A stretch of 64,000 nt of DNA from Raoultibacter massiliensis (GCF_900199545.1 NZ_LT962670.1:560271-624270); one strand, 5' to 3'. Shown: positions 8,884-17,770, counted from the stretch's first letter. Numbers and translations: made by a program. Notes: generated by a model from the letters alone, not told the origin.

Positions 8884-9142
8884 TGAAGTTCCTCCCAACC
8901 GATTTCGCTACAAGTGTATACGACCCGCATCGGAAAATGTAGGTATGAAATGCCATTTTAGACAGTTCACCCTCTCAGGGCGATCGGCGTTCCGGTTTGC
9001 CTTCCACTGGTTGCCGTGCCGAAAAGCTGGATTTCGCGTCCTCAGGGTGACGGCAGAGTCGGCGGGGCGGGATAAGGTTGCGCCATGCGATGCGAACGAA
9101 AGCTCGCTCGATCGAAAAGCAAACTCTGTGAAGGAGGGATTC

Positions 9143-10840
9143 ATGGATACCATGAACGAAAAGAGAACAGGCTTGACCCGTCGCGGCTTTATCGGCCTCG
9201 GTGCGCTTGCGGCGGCAGGTTCCGTCGTCGGGCTTGCGGGGTGCTCCCCCGCGGGCGATGGCAACCTTGCGGCCGATGCGGCTCCAAGCGATACGGCCGG
9301 TGCGACAACCGATTGGCTCGGTGCGGAACCTGAGGCTGGAGATATCGCAAGCACGGAGGAGACCGACTTCCTCATCATCGGCGCGGGCACGGCGGGCATG
9401 TGCGCTGCGGGCACGGCTGCCGACCTCGGTTTGGATTTCATCCTGTGCGAAAAGAACGACAGCGTGCAGGAAACGCGCGAGTACCTCGGTGCGGTCAACA
9501 GCATGTACGCCGAACAGGCTGGTTACAAGGTGGACAAGGCGAAGCTCTTGAACGAGCTTACGCGTTACGCTTCGGGCAAATGCGACCAGGAGGTCATCAA
9601 GGTCTGGATCGACGAGAGCGCCGAGATGATCGAATGGTTCGCTCCCATGATGGAGGCGGCTGGCAAGCCGACCGTGTTCGACATGCCCCCCGAGCACCCT
9701 ACCGGCGGTACCGACTATTACCTGCCCTATCTGCAGCATGTCTACCTGACTCCCTATACGCCGCCCATGCGAAACGATATTCTCGCCGAGCACATCGAGC
9801 AGTTGGGCCACGAGATCCGCTACAAGCACGAACTCGTGAAGCTTCTGCATGAGGGAGGCAAGGTGACCGGCGCCGTTTTCAAAACGCCCGATGGCAACGT
9901 GCAGATCAATGCCAAAGATACGCTCTTGGCAACCGGTGGCTACCCTGCCAACCCCTCGATGATGCGCGCGTTGCAGCCTGCCGCCCTTCAATGCTGCACC
10001 GCTTCGAGCTATGCTCCCAACAACGATGGCTACGGCCTTAAGGCGGGGCTTTGGGCGGGCGGCATCAAGGATGCCGATCCGGCTCCCATGATCTTCGACC
10101 GCGGTGCGGTCGAGCCCGGAGTTGATTGCGGGTACGTGGGCGAAGGCGAGAAGGCGATGCTTCCCGGCACCATCTTCCAGGAAAACATCGGCAGCCAGCC
10201 GTTCATGAAGGTGAATCGCGAGGGCAAGCGCTTCGTAAACGAGTCGACGCCCTACGACTTCATGTGCTTTGCGGCGAGCTACCAGCCCGGCGGCGTGTGG
10301 TGCCAGGTGTTTGACGGCAACGCCTCTGAAGATATCCTGCGCTTCTCTACGGTCGGCTGCTCGGCCTTCGCGAATCAGATGATGGCCGCGGGCATGCCCA
10401 TCGACGAGTTCTGCGCCGTTGCGCTCGAGCAGGGCGTGATGGCGAAGGCCGACACGCTCGAAGAGCTTGCCGAGAAGATGCAGCTTCCCAAAGAAGAGTT
10501 CTTGGCCCAGGTCGAACGTTACAACGAGATGTTCGACAACCAGGAAGACACCGAATTCGGCAAGGAAGCGTACCGTCTTTCCGCGCTTCGCACGCCTCCG
10601 TTCTACGGATGCTGGTTCGGCGGATCGCTTCTGACTACGCTCGACGGCCTGCGCATCAACAAGGATTGCCAGGTGCTCAGCAAGGATGGCGGCGTCATCG
10701 AAGGCTTTTACGCAGCGGGCGACGTTTCGGGAAGCTTCTTCTCGGGCAACTACCCCGAATACATCGTCGGATGCGCATCGGGCCGCTCCTCGACCCAAGG
10801 GCGTCATGTTGCGCGCTACCTTGCGGGAGACCTCGCGTAG
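9143..10840 (+). CDS. Tat-exported FAD-dependent reductase (fumarate-reductase flavoprotein superfamily)
   Basis: 565 residues. The ATG at 9143 has a near-perfect AAGGAGGG site 4 bases upstream; the long open frame before it is non-coding. The N-terminus has a Tat motif (RRGFIGLG) followed by a LAGC lipobox, so a membrane-anchored lipoprotein outside the cell is likely. The FAD dinucleotide fold starts at FLIIGAGTAGMCAAG, with a second FAD motif (GFYAAGDVSGSF) near the end. The HHTMGG-type active-site segment of fumarate/urocanate reductases is replaced by GSLLTTLDG, and the end reads GNYPEYIVGCASGR. A non-dicarboxylate substrate is therefore likely, and it is unknown. No heme or cytochrome domain is present, so electrons must come from another protein. 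It is divergent from a LuxR gene. Confidence 0.85.
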   Translation: MDTMNEKRTGLTRRGFIGLGALAAAGSVVGLAGCSPAGDGNLAADAAPSDTAGATTDWLGAEPEAGDIASTEETDFLIIGAGTAGMCAAGTAADLGLDFILCEKNDSVQETREYLGAVNSMYAEQAGYKVDKAKLLNELTRYASGKCDQEVIKVWIDESAEMIEWFAPMMEAAGKPTVFDMPPEHPTGGTDYYLPYLQHVYLTPYTPPMRNDILAEHIEQLGHEIRYKHELVKLLHEGGKVTGAVFKTPDGNVQINAKDTLLATGGYPANPSMMRALQPAALQCCTASSYAPNNDGYGLKAGLWAGGIKDADPAPMIFDRGAVEPGVDCGYVGEGEKAMLPGTIFQENIGSQPFMKVNREGKRFVNESTPYDFMCFAASYQPGGVWCQVFDGNASEDILRFSTVGCSAFANQMMAAGMPIDEFCAVALEQGVMAKADTLEELAEKMQLPKEEFLAQVERYNEMFDNQEDTEFGKEAYRLSALRTPPFYGCWFGGSLLTTLDGLRINKDCQVLSKDGGVIEGFYAAGDVSGSFFSGNYPEYIVGCASGRSSTQGRHVARYLAGDLA

Positions 10841-10908
10841 CCGATTCCCTTGCGGTCTGCGCACGGAGGTGCAAGAACTCCTGCGCGAGCGCTGCAATCC
10901 ACTCCCCG

Positions 10909-10938
10909 AAGAAGCGCCGGCATCAACCGGCGCTTCTT
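10909..10938 (+). terminator. Terminator after the flavin reductase
   Basis: AAGAAGCGCCGG pairs with CCGGCGCTTCTT across a 6-base loop, a perfect 12-bp stem. The downstream T-run is weak (CTGCGTTTC). Confidence 0.7.
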
Positions 10939-11030
10939 CTGCGTTTCAGCTTCTGGCCAAGCCTTATGAAAGACCTGTCCCTTTTCGGTAGGGGGCGGGA
11001 GAACTTTGCGATCTGCCGCAAACCCTTTGG

Positions 11031-11036
11031 TATCAT
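11031..11036 (+). promoter_or_regulatory. -10 element of a probable leaderless transcript
   Basis: TATCAT is followed after 7 bases by the ATG at 11044. No ribosome-binding site lies between. A possible -35 (TTGCGA, 11006) has a long 19-base spacer. Confidence 0.4.
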
Positions 11037-11043
11037 CGATCTC

Positions 11044-11724
11044 ATGGCTAAGGATAGGAAACATGGATTGATTGGCACCATAGTGCTTGCCGTTGTCGGG
11101 GTGATCGTCGTTGCCGTGGCGGTGGTGGGCATCACCAATGCCGTCGTCGTGAAAACGGGCGGCGATAGGATCGTCTCGATCGAAGAGGCTGCGACCGAAA
11201 ACGCAGAGTGCATCCTTGTTCTCGGCGCGTCGGTTCTTCCCGATGGAACGCCGTCGGGGATTCTGCAGGATCGCATCGACCGGGGCATCGAACTCTACTT
11301 CGCCGGCGCTGCACCCAAGATCATCATGAGCGGCGATAACGGCACGGAATCCTACAACGAAGTCCTCGCTATGAAGAACTACGCCGTTTCGCAAGGCGTT
11401 CCAAGCGAAGACATCTTCTGCGATCACGCCGGATTCTCCACCTACGAGAGCATGTATCGCGCCAAACACGTTTTCGGCGTCGATCGCATGATCGTGGTAA
11501 CCCAAACCTATCACCTCTATCGCGCCCTGTACGCGGCCACGGGCTTGGGCATCGAAGCGGTCGGCGTGGAAAGCGATCTGCATGTCTACGGCGGGCAGCC
11601 GTGGTTCGATCTGCGCGAGATACCCGCCCGCACGAAGGATTTCTTCCAAACGCTCATAGCGAACCCGTCCAAGTTCGTCGGCGATCCCATCAGCCTTGCG
11701 GGTTCGGGCGACGACGTCGAATAA
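11044..11724 (+). CDS. SanA/YdcF-like DUF218 membrane protein
   Basis: 226 residues. A single N-terminal membrane anchor (about 8-33) precedes a DUF218 fold: ECILVLGASVLPDG, then RIDRGIELY, IIMSGDN and a His-containing VVTQTYHLYRALYAA strand. This order is that of SanA (vancomycin sensitivity) and YdcF proteins, which act at the cell envelope by an unclear mechanism. The start is the ATG at 11044; the open frame further upstream contains the terminator of the previous gene. A -10 box 7 bases before the ATG and the absence of a ribosome site suggest a leaderless message. It converges on the LuxR gene ending at 11749. Confidence 0.8.
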   Translation: MAKDRKHGLIGTIVLAVVGVIVVAVAVVGITNAVVVKTGGDRIVSIEEAATENAECILVLGASVLPDGTPSGILQDRIDRGIELYFAGAAPKIIMSGDNGTESYNEVLAMKNYAVSQGVPSEDIFCDHAGFSTYESMYRAKHVFGVDRMIVVTQTYHLYRALYAATGLGIEAVGVESDLHVYGGQPWFDLREIPARTKDFFQTLIANPSKFVGDPISLAGSGDDVE

Positions 11725-11748
11725 TGCGGCGGATTTGCGCCCTGTCGG

Positions 11749-13305
11749 CTATCCGTAGCGTTCGATGAGGTCGATGAGATCTTGCTTGGAATGCAGCGCG
11801 GTCTTCTCGAGGATGCGGCGCGTATGCGTGCGAATCGTGCTTTCGGATACGTAAAGCGCCCCGGCGATGACTTTTGCCGAGCGGCCTTTGGCAAGATAGG
11901 GGAGCACTTCGGCCTCGCGTCGGGTCAGCCCGTAATCTTCGGCGATAAGCTCGTAAACCGATTCGGGCGAATTGGTTTCGCTCTCGGTGCTCTCGGTTCC
12001 AGGTGCTTGGGCCGATGCGCTTCCCTGCTCGGTTCCGATCGCCCGATCCGAGTATGAACCGGCCTGCTTTTGCATGTGTTCGAAAGCCGTCCCCTCGGCG
12101 TCCTTGGCCAGCGTTCTGGTTTGGCGTCTGCGATAGAGGAGGAACAGCATGCCGAGCAGATAGACGGCGCCGAGGCTGATTCCCACGATGACGAGCGGCG
12201 GGCGATCGGGAATCATCATGACGATGTAGCCGATGCCGATGCCGAGCAGCCTCGATATGATCGAGAGCGCTCTTACGAGACCCCCGATGATGAAGCCGGA
12301 AGCTGAAAAGTCGTAGGCGGTCGCCACGACCATATACCACAGGATAACGTCGAACGCGCCGAAGCAGGCACTGACGACGGCGTTGAGCAGCACCGAGTTG
12401 TCCTCCCAGAAAAAAGGCATGACCACGAACGCCGCCACGATGACGGGCACGATGATGCGGTAGGCCATCGAGATATCGATGCGCTTGCGGCCGAGCAGCG
12501 CAAGCGCCGTCAGCGTGATGGCAACGATGAAGTTGAGGAAAAGCGGCATTTGATGAGCCGCATTCACCGACCCTACGGAAAACACGGTCATCTCCCACAC
12601 GAACCCGAACAGGCACGACAGGATCAATCCCGCGAGGATAAGGCTCCAAAGCGAACTCATGGCCGCAAGGTACACGGGCGATTTATCGTGTTTCGGCGCT
12701 GCGAGCGTGACTTCCTTTCTGCTGCGGGCAAGGCAGGCAAGCGCGATGAGGGGAAGCGGCACCATAAGGGCGAGGATGGGAATCCCGAGCTGCTCGTCGG
12801 CGAAGGAAACAAGAAGGAAGATCGTGGTTGTAAGCAGGAAGACGGCGGGAATGTAGAACGAGGTGCGCGAGGGATGCATCTGGCCGTACACCTGCGCCCA
12901 GCTTCCCCAGAAGTACCCGTACCCGACCCCCGTGACCACCGATCCCGCGATCAGCGTCGGCATCGTCAAATGCACATCGAGCCGTCCAGAAACGTTGAGC
13001 AGCACAATGCCGACGATGATGAATGCTGCGAATACCCATGCGGGCATCTTCTCGTAGCGTTTGGGATCGCCTTCGATGATCGACGATATGGCGAACAGCG
13101 TCGCGGCGTTCGCGGCGAACGAGACGACGATCACGAGCGTTTCGTTTTCGGGCGTTCCCAGGGCATCGCAAAGCAGAAACGTACTGCGAAACGTGAGCAT
13201 GCTGCATGCCCAGAAGAAGGCGAGGCCGAGGTGCCTCAGGCGAAGGGTCTTCCAAATCATACGCATGCTGCGCTTGTCTTCGGGTGCGGTTGCCGCTGTG
13301 GCCAT
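11749..13305 (-). CDS. LuxR-type transcriptional regulator with multi-helix membrane domain (2)
   Basis: 518 residues. About 12 hydrophobic helices (35-390) are followed by a Ser/Glu-rich linker and a C-terminal LuxR helix-turn-helix (about 450-510): LTRREAEVLPYLAKG and ESTIRTHTRRILEKT. It has the same architecture as its neighbours at 7.4 and 19.7 kb but a clearly diverged sequence. It is divergent from the TorD plus molybdoenzyme operon across 123 bases that contain a 7-bp palindrome (13355-13371). It is the likely activator or repressor of that operon; a ligand perceived through the membrane domain is inferred. Confidence 0.85.
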   Translation of the reverse strand: MATAATAPEDKRSMRMIWKTLRLRHLGLAFFWACSMLTFRSTFLLCDALGTPENETLVIVVSFAANAATLFAISSIIEGDPKRYEKMPAWVFAAFIIVGIVLLNVSGRLDVHLTMPTLIAGSVVTGVGYGYFWGSWAQVYGQMHPSRTSFYIPAVFLLTTTIFLLVSFADEQLGIPILALMVPLPLIALACLARSRKEVTLAAPKHDKSPVYLAAMSSLWSLILAGLILSCLFGFVWEMTVFSVGSVNAAHQMPLFLNFIVAITLTALALLGRKRIDISMAYRIIVPVIVAAFVVMPFFWEDNSVLLNAVVSACFGAFDVILWYMVVATAYDFSASGFIIGGLVRALSIISRLLGIGIGYIVMMIPDRPPLVIVGISLGAVYLLGMLFLLYRRRQTRTLAKDAEGTAFEHMQKQAGSYSDRAIGTEQGSASAQAPGTESTESETNSPESVYELIAEDYGLTRREAEVLPYLAKGRSAKVIAGALYVSESTIRTHTRRILEKTALHSKQDLIDLIERYG

Positions 13306-13354
13306 AAACCCGTCATCCCCCTGCCGTTAGCCATTCTATCTGCGCAAACGTAAA

Positions 13355-13371
13355 TCATCAGAAACTGATGA
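13355..13371. promoter_or_regulatory. Palindromic operator candidate between LuxR and torD
   Basis: TCATCAG-AAA-CTGATGA is a perfect 7-bp dyad with a 3-base centre. It lies 49 bases upstream of the LuxR start and 57 bases before the torD start, a suitable position for controlling both. Confidence 0.5.
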
Positions 13372-13428
13372 CGATGCTTGCTGCCTCCCAGCATACCATG
13401 ATCGCACCGCAGGGAAAGGGATTTTTCG

Positions 13429-14106
13429 ATGAAACCGATTGCAGCTGAATGTTTGGAAGCGCTGAGCATGTGCGCAGTGCTGTTCTCGCGCGTCGAGCGC
13501 TGCGAGTACTTCGAACTGAGCGATGACAGCGTGTGGGAGAGCCTTGCCAAAACGGCTCTCGCTTATTTCGACGACGTCGAGCATAGGGACGAGTGCGCCC
13601 GCTTGGCCGTGCCGCCTGCGCTCCCCGTGATCGAAACCACCCAGAACAATCTGCTCGTCTCGGGCATGCCGCTTGCGGCGCTGCCGGTGGAATCGTTGTA
13701 CAAGCAGTGGTCGGCGCAAAAGGGCGGCGATCTCGCAGCATCGAAGGGCCTTTACCTCGGCGATAGCGCGCAGCATATGGCGGCGCTCTACAAGTTGCTC
13801 GAAATCGAGGTTCCCGACGAGTTCGCTGCGATGCCCGATCATCTTTCGCTGTTGCTCGAATTCATGGTGCTGCTTCTCGAGCAGGGCAACGACGAGGCTG
13901 CGCGTCAGCTTGCGGCAGACCATTTCGATTGGCTCGACGGCTACTGCGAACTGCTTGCCGAGCGCGCCCGCGATGCGGCGAGCGTAGAGGCGTATGCGGA
14001 AGAGAAGCGCCGCGATCTCGAAGAGGGCATTCTGTTCTATCGGGCGCTCGCCCTGTTGGCGGCGATCGTGATCGGGCAACTTCATTGCAGCGATCGGGTT
14101 GAGTAA
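13429..14106 (+). CDS. TorD/DmsD-family molybdoenzyme chaperone (1)
   Basis: 225 residues, all-helical and cytoplasmic. The segment YLGDSAQHMAALYK followed by VPDEFAAMPDHLSLLLEFM matches the conserved TorD-family core (E/DxxP... and PDHLxLELEFM). Family members bind the twin-arginine leader and apo-form of a DMSO-reductase-type enzyme and hold it until cofactor insertion. It is the first gene of the operon with the molybdoenzyme at 14168, which has a Tat leader. An AAAGGGA ribosome site precedes the ATG by about 8 bases. Confidence 0.85.
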   Translation: MKPIAAECLEALSMCAVLFSRVERCEYFELSDDSVWESLAKTALAYFDDVEHRDECARLAVPPALPVIETTQNNLLVSGMPLAALPVESLYKQWSAQKGGDLAASKGLYLGDSAQHMAALYKLLEIEVPDEFAAMPDHLSLLLEFMVLLLEQGNDEAARQLAADHFDWLDGYCELLAERARDAASVEAYAEEKRRDLEEGILFYRALALLAAIVIGQLHCSDRVE

Positions 14107-14145
14107 CCGATCGCCTGGAATCAAGAGATAAGGGAGAAAGACGAG

Positions 14146-14175
14146 ATGACGAAGAAGGAGGCAATGCATGCTTGA
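14146..14175 (+). CDS. Nine-residue leader peptide overlapping the molybdoenzyme start
   Basis: ATG at 14146 opens a tiny frame, MTKKEAMHA, ending in TGA at 14173-14175. It has an AGGGAG ribosome site (14131-14136) about 9 bases upstream. Its body contains the AAGGAGG site used by the molybdoenzyme, and its last 8 bases overlap that gene's first codons. It may couple or meter translation; its expression is unproven. Confidence 0.3.
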   Translation: MTKKEAMHA

Positions 14176-16360
14176 GTCGAAACTATCCAGGAGGACGTTT
14201 CTGAAGGGCTCGGCAGCGGCGGCAGCACTGGCGGGAGCCGGGACGGTGTCGTTTGGGGCATGGCGGGCGCAGAAGGCGGGAGCTGCGGAAAACGCAACGA
14301 TCACCGAAGCGCCGACGTTGTGCAACGGGTGTTCGAGCAAGTGCGGTTTGGTGGCGACCATGCAGGATGGTCGCTTGTGGACGGTTCGAGGCAGCGCCGC
14401 CCATCCCTATTCGAAAGGGACCATCTGCGGACGCGGGCACGGCCTTGCCCAGCTGGCGTATTCCGAAGAGCGCATCACCCAGCCCATGCGGCGCACGGAG
14501 TCGGGCGATTTCGAACCGATCAGCTGGGACGACGCGTTTTCCGAAATCGGCCAGAAGGTAAAGGACATCATCGCATCCGACGGAGCCGACGCGCTTGCGA
14601 TCATCCAGGATCCGCGCCCTTCCGGCAAGTACTATTCGAAACGCTTCATGAACGCGCTCGGCTCGCCGAACGTGTACGCGCACTCGTCTTCGTGCAACTT
14701 ATCGAAGGAAAGCGCCTACCAGCTGACCATCGGAGCTTCGAACTATTCGACCGACTTCGGCAATGCCAAGATGGTCGTCTTCATCGGCCGCAGTTACGGC
14801 GACGGCATCCGTCCCTCATCGGTCATGAGCATCGCCTCGGCCGCCGAATCGGCGACGCGCATCGTCTTGGTTGATCCGCGGTTGAACAACACCGCCATCT
14901 TCGCAGACGACTGGGTTCCGATCAATCCGGGAACCGATCTGGCGTTTTTGCTGGCAATATGCAACGTGCTCATCGAAGAAGACCTCTACGATCACGATTT
15001 CGTCGAGCAGTACACGACGGGCTTCGAAGAATTTGCCGCTCAGGCCAAGGAGTATACGCCCGAGTGGGCCGAAGAGATCACCGACGTTCCGGCTGAGAAG
15101 ATAGTCGAGCTTGCCGAGGCTCTTGCGAAAGCGGCGCCGGCGGCCTCTATCGAAGCCGGCTGGCGTGCGGTCATCGGCTGCTCCTACTTCAACTCCTTCG
15201 ACACCGCCCGCGCGGGCACTGCGGTGAACGCGCTGCTCGGCAGCTGGGGACAGAAGGGCGGGGCGCTCTTGACCTCGTCGCCGAAGGCGGGCTCTCTCTC
15301 CGATACGCGATTCGCCGATCCCCCGAAGCCCGAATCCAAGGCCATCGGTGCCAAAGAGTACCCGCTTGCCCTCGCAAGCGCCGGTACGAACATCGCTGCC
15401 CTCGAAGGCGCTCTCGATGGCAGGATCAAGGGCATGTTTTTCTACAACTCGAATGCCGCCAAAGGCTATGCTCAGCCCAAGACCTGGGCCGAAGGCCTCG
15501 AAAAGCTCGATCTTGTGGTCACCGTCGACGTGCAGATGAGCGAAACGGCCCTGCTCTCCGATTACGTGCTGCCCGAATGCACCTACATCGAGCGCCTCGA
15601 GCTGCCCGAGTGGATCGGCGGCAAGAAGCACTTCGTCGGCATGCGCACCGCCGTGCTCGATCGCGTGCATCCTGAAACCAAGACGTGCGACGAGATATTC
15701 AACGGCTTGGCCGAGGCGTGCGGCGTGGGCGAGTATTTCCAGTTTACGGCTGAGGAGCTTGCCGCAGCGCAGCTCGAAAGCGTCGGCGTTTCCATCGACA
15801 CCATGAAAAAGGAAGGCGTCGTGGAGCTTGCCGATCCGAAGTTCGAGTACAAGGTTCCCGCATTCAAGACGGCTTCGGGCAAGTTCGAGTTCAAGACCGA
15901 CGCCGTAGGCGAAGCGGGCCTCAACCCCGTCATCGGTTACGTGCCGCGCAAGGTATTCCCGAAAGAGGGCGAATTTGCGATCATCGGTGGCAAGCAGGGC
16001 ATCCATTCCCATACGATGACGCAGAACATCCCGGCGCTGAACGCCATATCGCGCCAGTACAACATGGAGCGCCTGTGGATGAACGCGGCGGATGCTGCCG
16101 AGCTCGGCATCGAAGACGGCGACATGGTCGAAGTGTCCTCGAGCGAGCACACCGGTCAGGTAGCGGTGCGCGTGACGCAGCGTATGAAGCCGGGGGTTGT
16201 GTTCCTTCCCACGCACTACGGCGGAAGCTCTCCGTATCAGACGCGGGCATATCAGTACGGCATAGCCCTGAACGATTTCATCCCGTTCGACGCCGAACCG
16301 GGCGTCGGTTCGATGATGAGCCAGGAGGTTGCGGTAACGGTGAGGAAGGTGGAGGCATAA
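14168..16360 (+). CDS. Tat-exported molybdopterin oxidoreductase, PsrA/PhsA-like catalytic subunit
   Basis: 730 residues. Tat leader SRRTFLKG at 7-14. An N-terminal [4Fe-4S] site is formed by Cys52, Cys55, Cys59 and Cys87. The DMSO-reductase-family Mo-bisPGD core follows, with NPGTDLAFLLAI and a C-terminal molydopterin dinucleotide-binding barrel. The residue at the Mo-ligand position appears to be Cys176 (HSSSCNLSKE), as in polysulfide, thiosulfate and related reductases, rather than Ser as in DMSO reductases. The start is fixed by AAGGAGG at 14154-14160; the ATG 4 bases earlier stops after three codons. The ferredoxin (16362) and NrfD (16904) genes follow without gaps, a classic three-subunit quinol-linked complex on the outside of the membrane. 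The substrate is probably a sulfur compound but not determined. Confidence 0.88.
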   Translation: MLESKLSRRTFLKGSAAAAALAGAGTVSFGAWRAQKAGAAENATITEAPTLCNGCSSKCGLVATMQDGRLWTVRGSAAHPYSKGTICGRGHGLAQLAYSEERITQPMRRTESGDFEPISWDDAFSEIGQKVKDIIASDGADALAIIQDPRPSGKYYSKRFMNALGSPNVYAHSSSCNLSKESAYQLTIGASNYSTDFGNAKMVVFIGRSYGDGIRPSSVMSIASAAESATRIVLVDPRLNNTAIFADDWVPINPGTDLAFLLAICNVLIEEDLYDHDFVEQYTTGFEEFAAQAKEYTPEWAEEITDVPAEKIVELAEALAKAAPAASIEAGWRAVIGCSYFNSFDTARAGTAVNALLGSWGQKGGALLTSSPKAGSLSDTRFADPPKPESKAIGAKEYPLALASAGTNIAALEGALDGRIKGMFFYNSNAAKGYAQPKTWAEGLEKLDLVVTVDVQMSETALLSDYVLPECTYIERLELPEWIGGKKHFVGMRTAVLDRVHPETKTCDEIFNGLAEACGVGEYFQFTAEELAAAQLESVGVSIDTMKKEGVVELADPKFEYKVPAFKTASGKFEFKTDAVGEAGLNPVIGYVPRKVFPKEGEFAIIGGKQGIHSHTMTQNIPALNAISRQYNMERLWMNAADAAELGIEDGDMVEVSSSEHTGQVAVRVTQRMKPGVVFLPTHYGGSSPYQTRAYQYGIALNDFIPFDAEPGVGSMMSQEVAVTVRKVEA

Positions 16361-16361
16361 C

Positions 16362-16898
16362 ATGGCACGTTACGGAATGCTTATCAATACGAAGAAGTGC
16401 GTGGGCTGCTACGCCTGCCGCATCGCCTGCCAGATGAAGAACCATCTCGAGCCGACCGAATCGTTCATCCATTACGAAGAGCGGGAAACGGGGGAGTACC
16501 CGAGCGTTTACAACGAGATAATCCCCGTCCAGTGCCAGCACTGCGAGGATGCGCCCTGCCAGGCGGTCTGTCCGACGCACGCGACTTACACCACCGAATC
16601 GGGCGTCGTGCTGGTCGAGGAAGAGAAGTGCATCGGCTGCAAGTACTGCATGGCCGCGTGCCCCTACGGCGCCCGCATCCAGATCGAGGCGACCGGCGTT
16701 ATCGAGAAGTGCCGTTTCTGCTGGGAAGACGGAGAGCCGGGGAACCCCCCGGCGTGCGTGGGAACCTGCATCTCGGGTGCACGCGTGTTCGGCGACCTCG
16801 ACGATCCCGAGAGCGAGATCTGCAAAGCGATCGCTCGCTACAACGCCCAGCCGATTGCGGGCGATCTGACGAAAACCAAGATATTCTACGTGAGGTGA
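16362..16898 (+). CDS. Four-cluster ferredoxin-like electron-transfer subunit (PsrB/DmsB type)
   Basis: 178 residues. Four Cys groups are visible: CVGCYACRIAC near the N-terminus, CQHCEDAPCQAVCP, CIGCKYCMAACPYGAR, and CRFCWEDG with a later CVGTC. This is the pattern of DmsB/PsrB/NrfC subunits that wire the NrfD quinol site to the catalytic subunit. It starts 1 base after the molybdoenzyme stop, with GGAGG upstream, and abuts the NrfD gene. There is no signal peptide; such subunits are carried out with the Tat-exported partner. Confidence 0.92.
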   Translation: MARYGMLINTKKCVGCYACRIACQMKNHLEPTESFIHYEERETGEYPSVYNEIIPVQCQHCEDAPCQAVCPTHATYTTESGVVLVEEEKCIGCKYCMAACPYGARIQIEATGVIEKCRFCWEDGEPGNPPACVGTCISGARVFGDLDDPESEICKAIARYNAQPIAGDLTKTKIFYVR

Positions 16899-16903
16899 TG
16901 ATA

Positions 16904-17770
16904 ATGGTTTGGGGTCCTTTGATTGCTTGGTACCTGTTTTTGGCGGGTGCCGGAGCCGGGGCGTATTTGACGGCTGCGTTCGTTGAGGCGAAATATCCGG
17001 ATAACCACAAGATGCGTTTAGCGGGCAGGATCATCGCGCCGATCTTCCTCGGCATCGGGCTGCTTCTCTTGATGCTCGACGCCGAAGCGGGCCTGCACAA
17101 TCCGCTGCGGTTTTTCAACCTCATCGCGAACCCGGGTTCGGTTATGACGCTCGGCGTGTATGTAATCTGCGTTTTCATGCCCGTTGCGCTGGCGGTTGCC
17201 ATCCTTGACCTGCTTAAGAAGCGCGTGCCCCGCTGGCTTCTGTGGATCGGCGTCGCGGCTGCGTTCGGCGTGGCGGCCTACACCGGGTTCTTGCTCGGCG
17301 TCATCAAAACGTTCCCTTTGTGGAACAACGCCATCCTTCCGATACTGTTCGTGGTGTCGGCGCTGTCTGCCGGCCTGGCGGCGACGAGCCTTGTCGGCCT
17401 GATTGCGGATCGGGAGCAGTTCGAGCACATGTGGCTCATCAAGAAAAGCCATGTGATCCTGTCGGTGATAGAGCTGATTGTGCTCATCACGATGCTCATC
17501 ATCGTGCATACGGGATCGTCTGCCGGCGCGGCGACCGTCGATTCGCTTGTGAGCGGCCAATACGCGGTGCCGTTCTGGGCCGGACTCGTGCTCTTCGGGC
17601 TGGTGATCCCGTTTTGCATCGAAGGTTATCCGGTGTTCGTCACCAAGAAAGTCGAAACGTCGACTACCTCGCTTGTCCTTTCGGTGGTAGGCGAAGCGGG
17701 CGTGCTCGTGGGCGGTTTCCTTCTCCGCTTGCTTGTGGTTCTCGCTGCTCTGCCCATCGCGTTCGTGTGA
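16904..17770 (+). CDS. NrfD/PsrC-type quinol-oxidising membrane subunit
   Basis: 288 residues with eight to nine hydrophobic helices and GPLIAWYLFLAGAGAGAYLTA at the N-terminus, the NrfD hallmark. The start is chosen at 16904 because GAGGTG then sits at the right distance; an ATG at 16898, overlapping the ferredoxin stop, is in frame and possible. It anchors the molybdoenzyme complex and passes quinol electrons to it. It is the last gene of the operon, followed by a hairpin at 17794. Confidence 0.88.
   Translation: MVWGPLIAWYLFLAGAGAGAYLTAAFVEAKYPDNHKMRLAGRIIAPIFLGIGLLLLMLDAEAGLHNPLRFFNLIANPGSVMTLGVYVICVFMPVALAVAILDLLKKRVPRWLLWIGVAAAFGVAAYTGFLLGVIKTFPLWNNAILPILFVVSALSAGLAATSLVGLIADREQFEHMWLIKKSHVILSVIELIVLITMLIIVHTGSSAGAATVDSLVSGQYAVPFWAGLVLFGLVIPFCIEGYPVFVTKKVETSTTSLVLSVVGEAGVLVGGFLLRLLVVLAALPIAFV

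Noticed and set aside
8627..9142. N-terminal extension of the flavin reductase by 172 codons
   Set aside because: AAGGAGGG directly precedes the ATG at 9143 and the Tat leader starts there; the upstream region overlaps the LuxR gene start.
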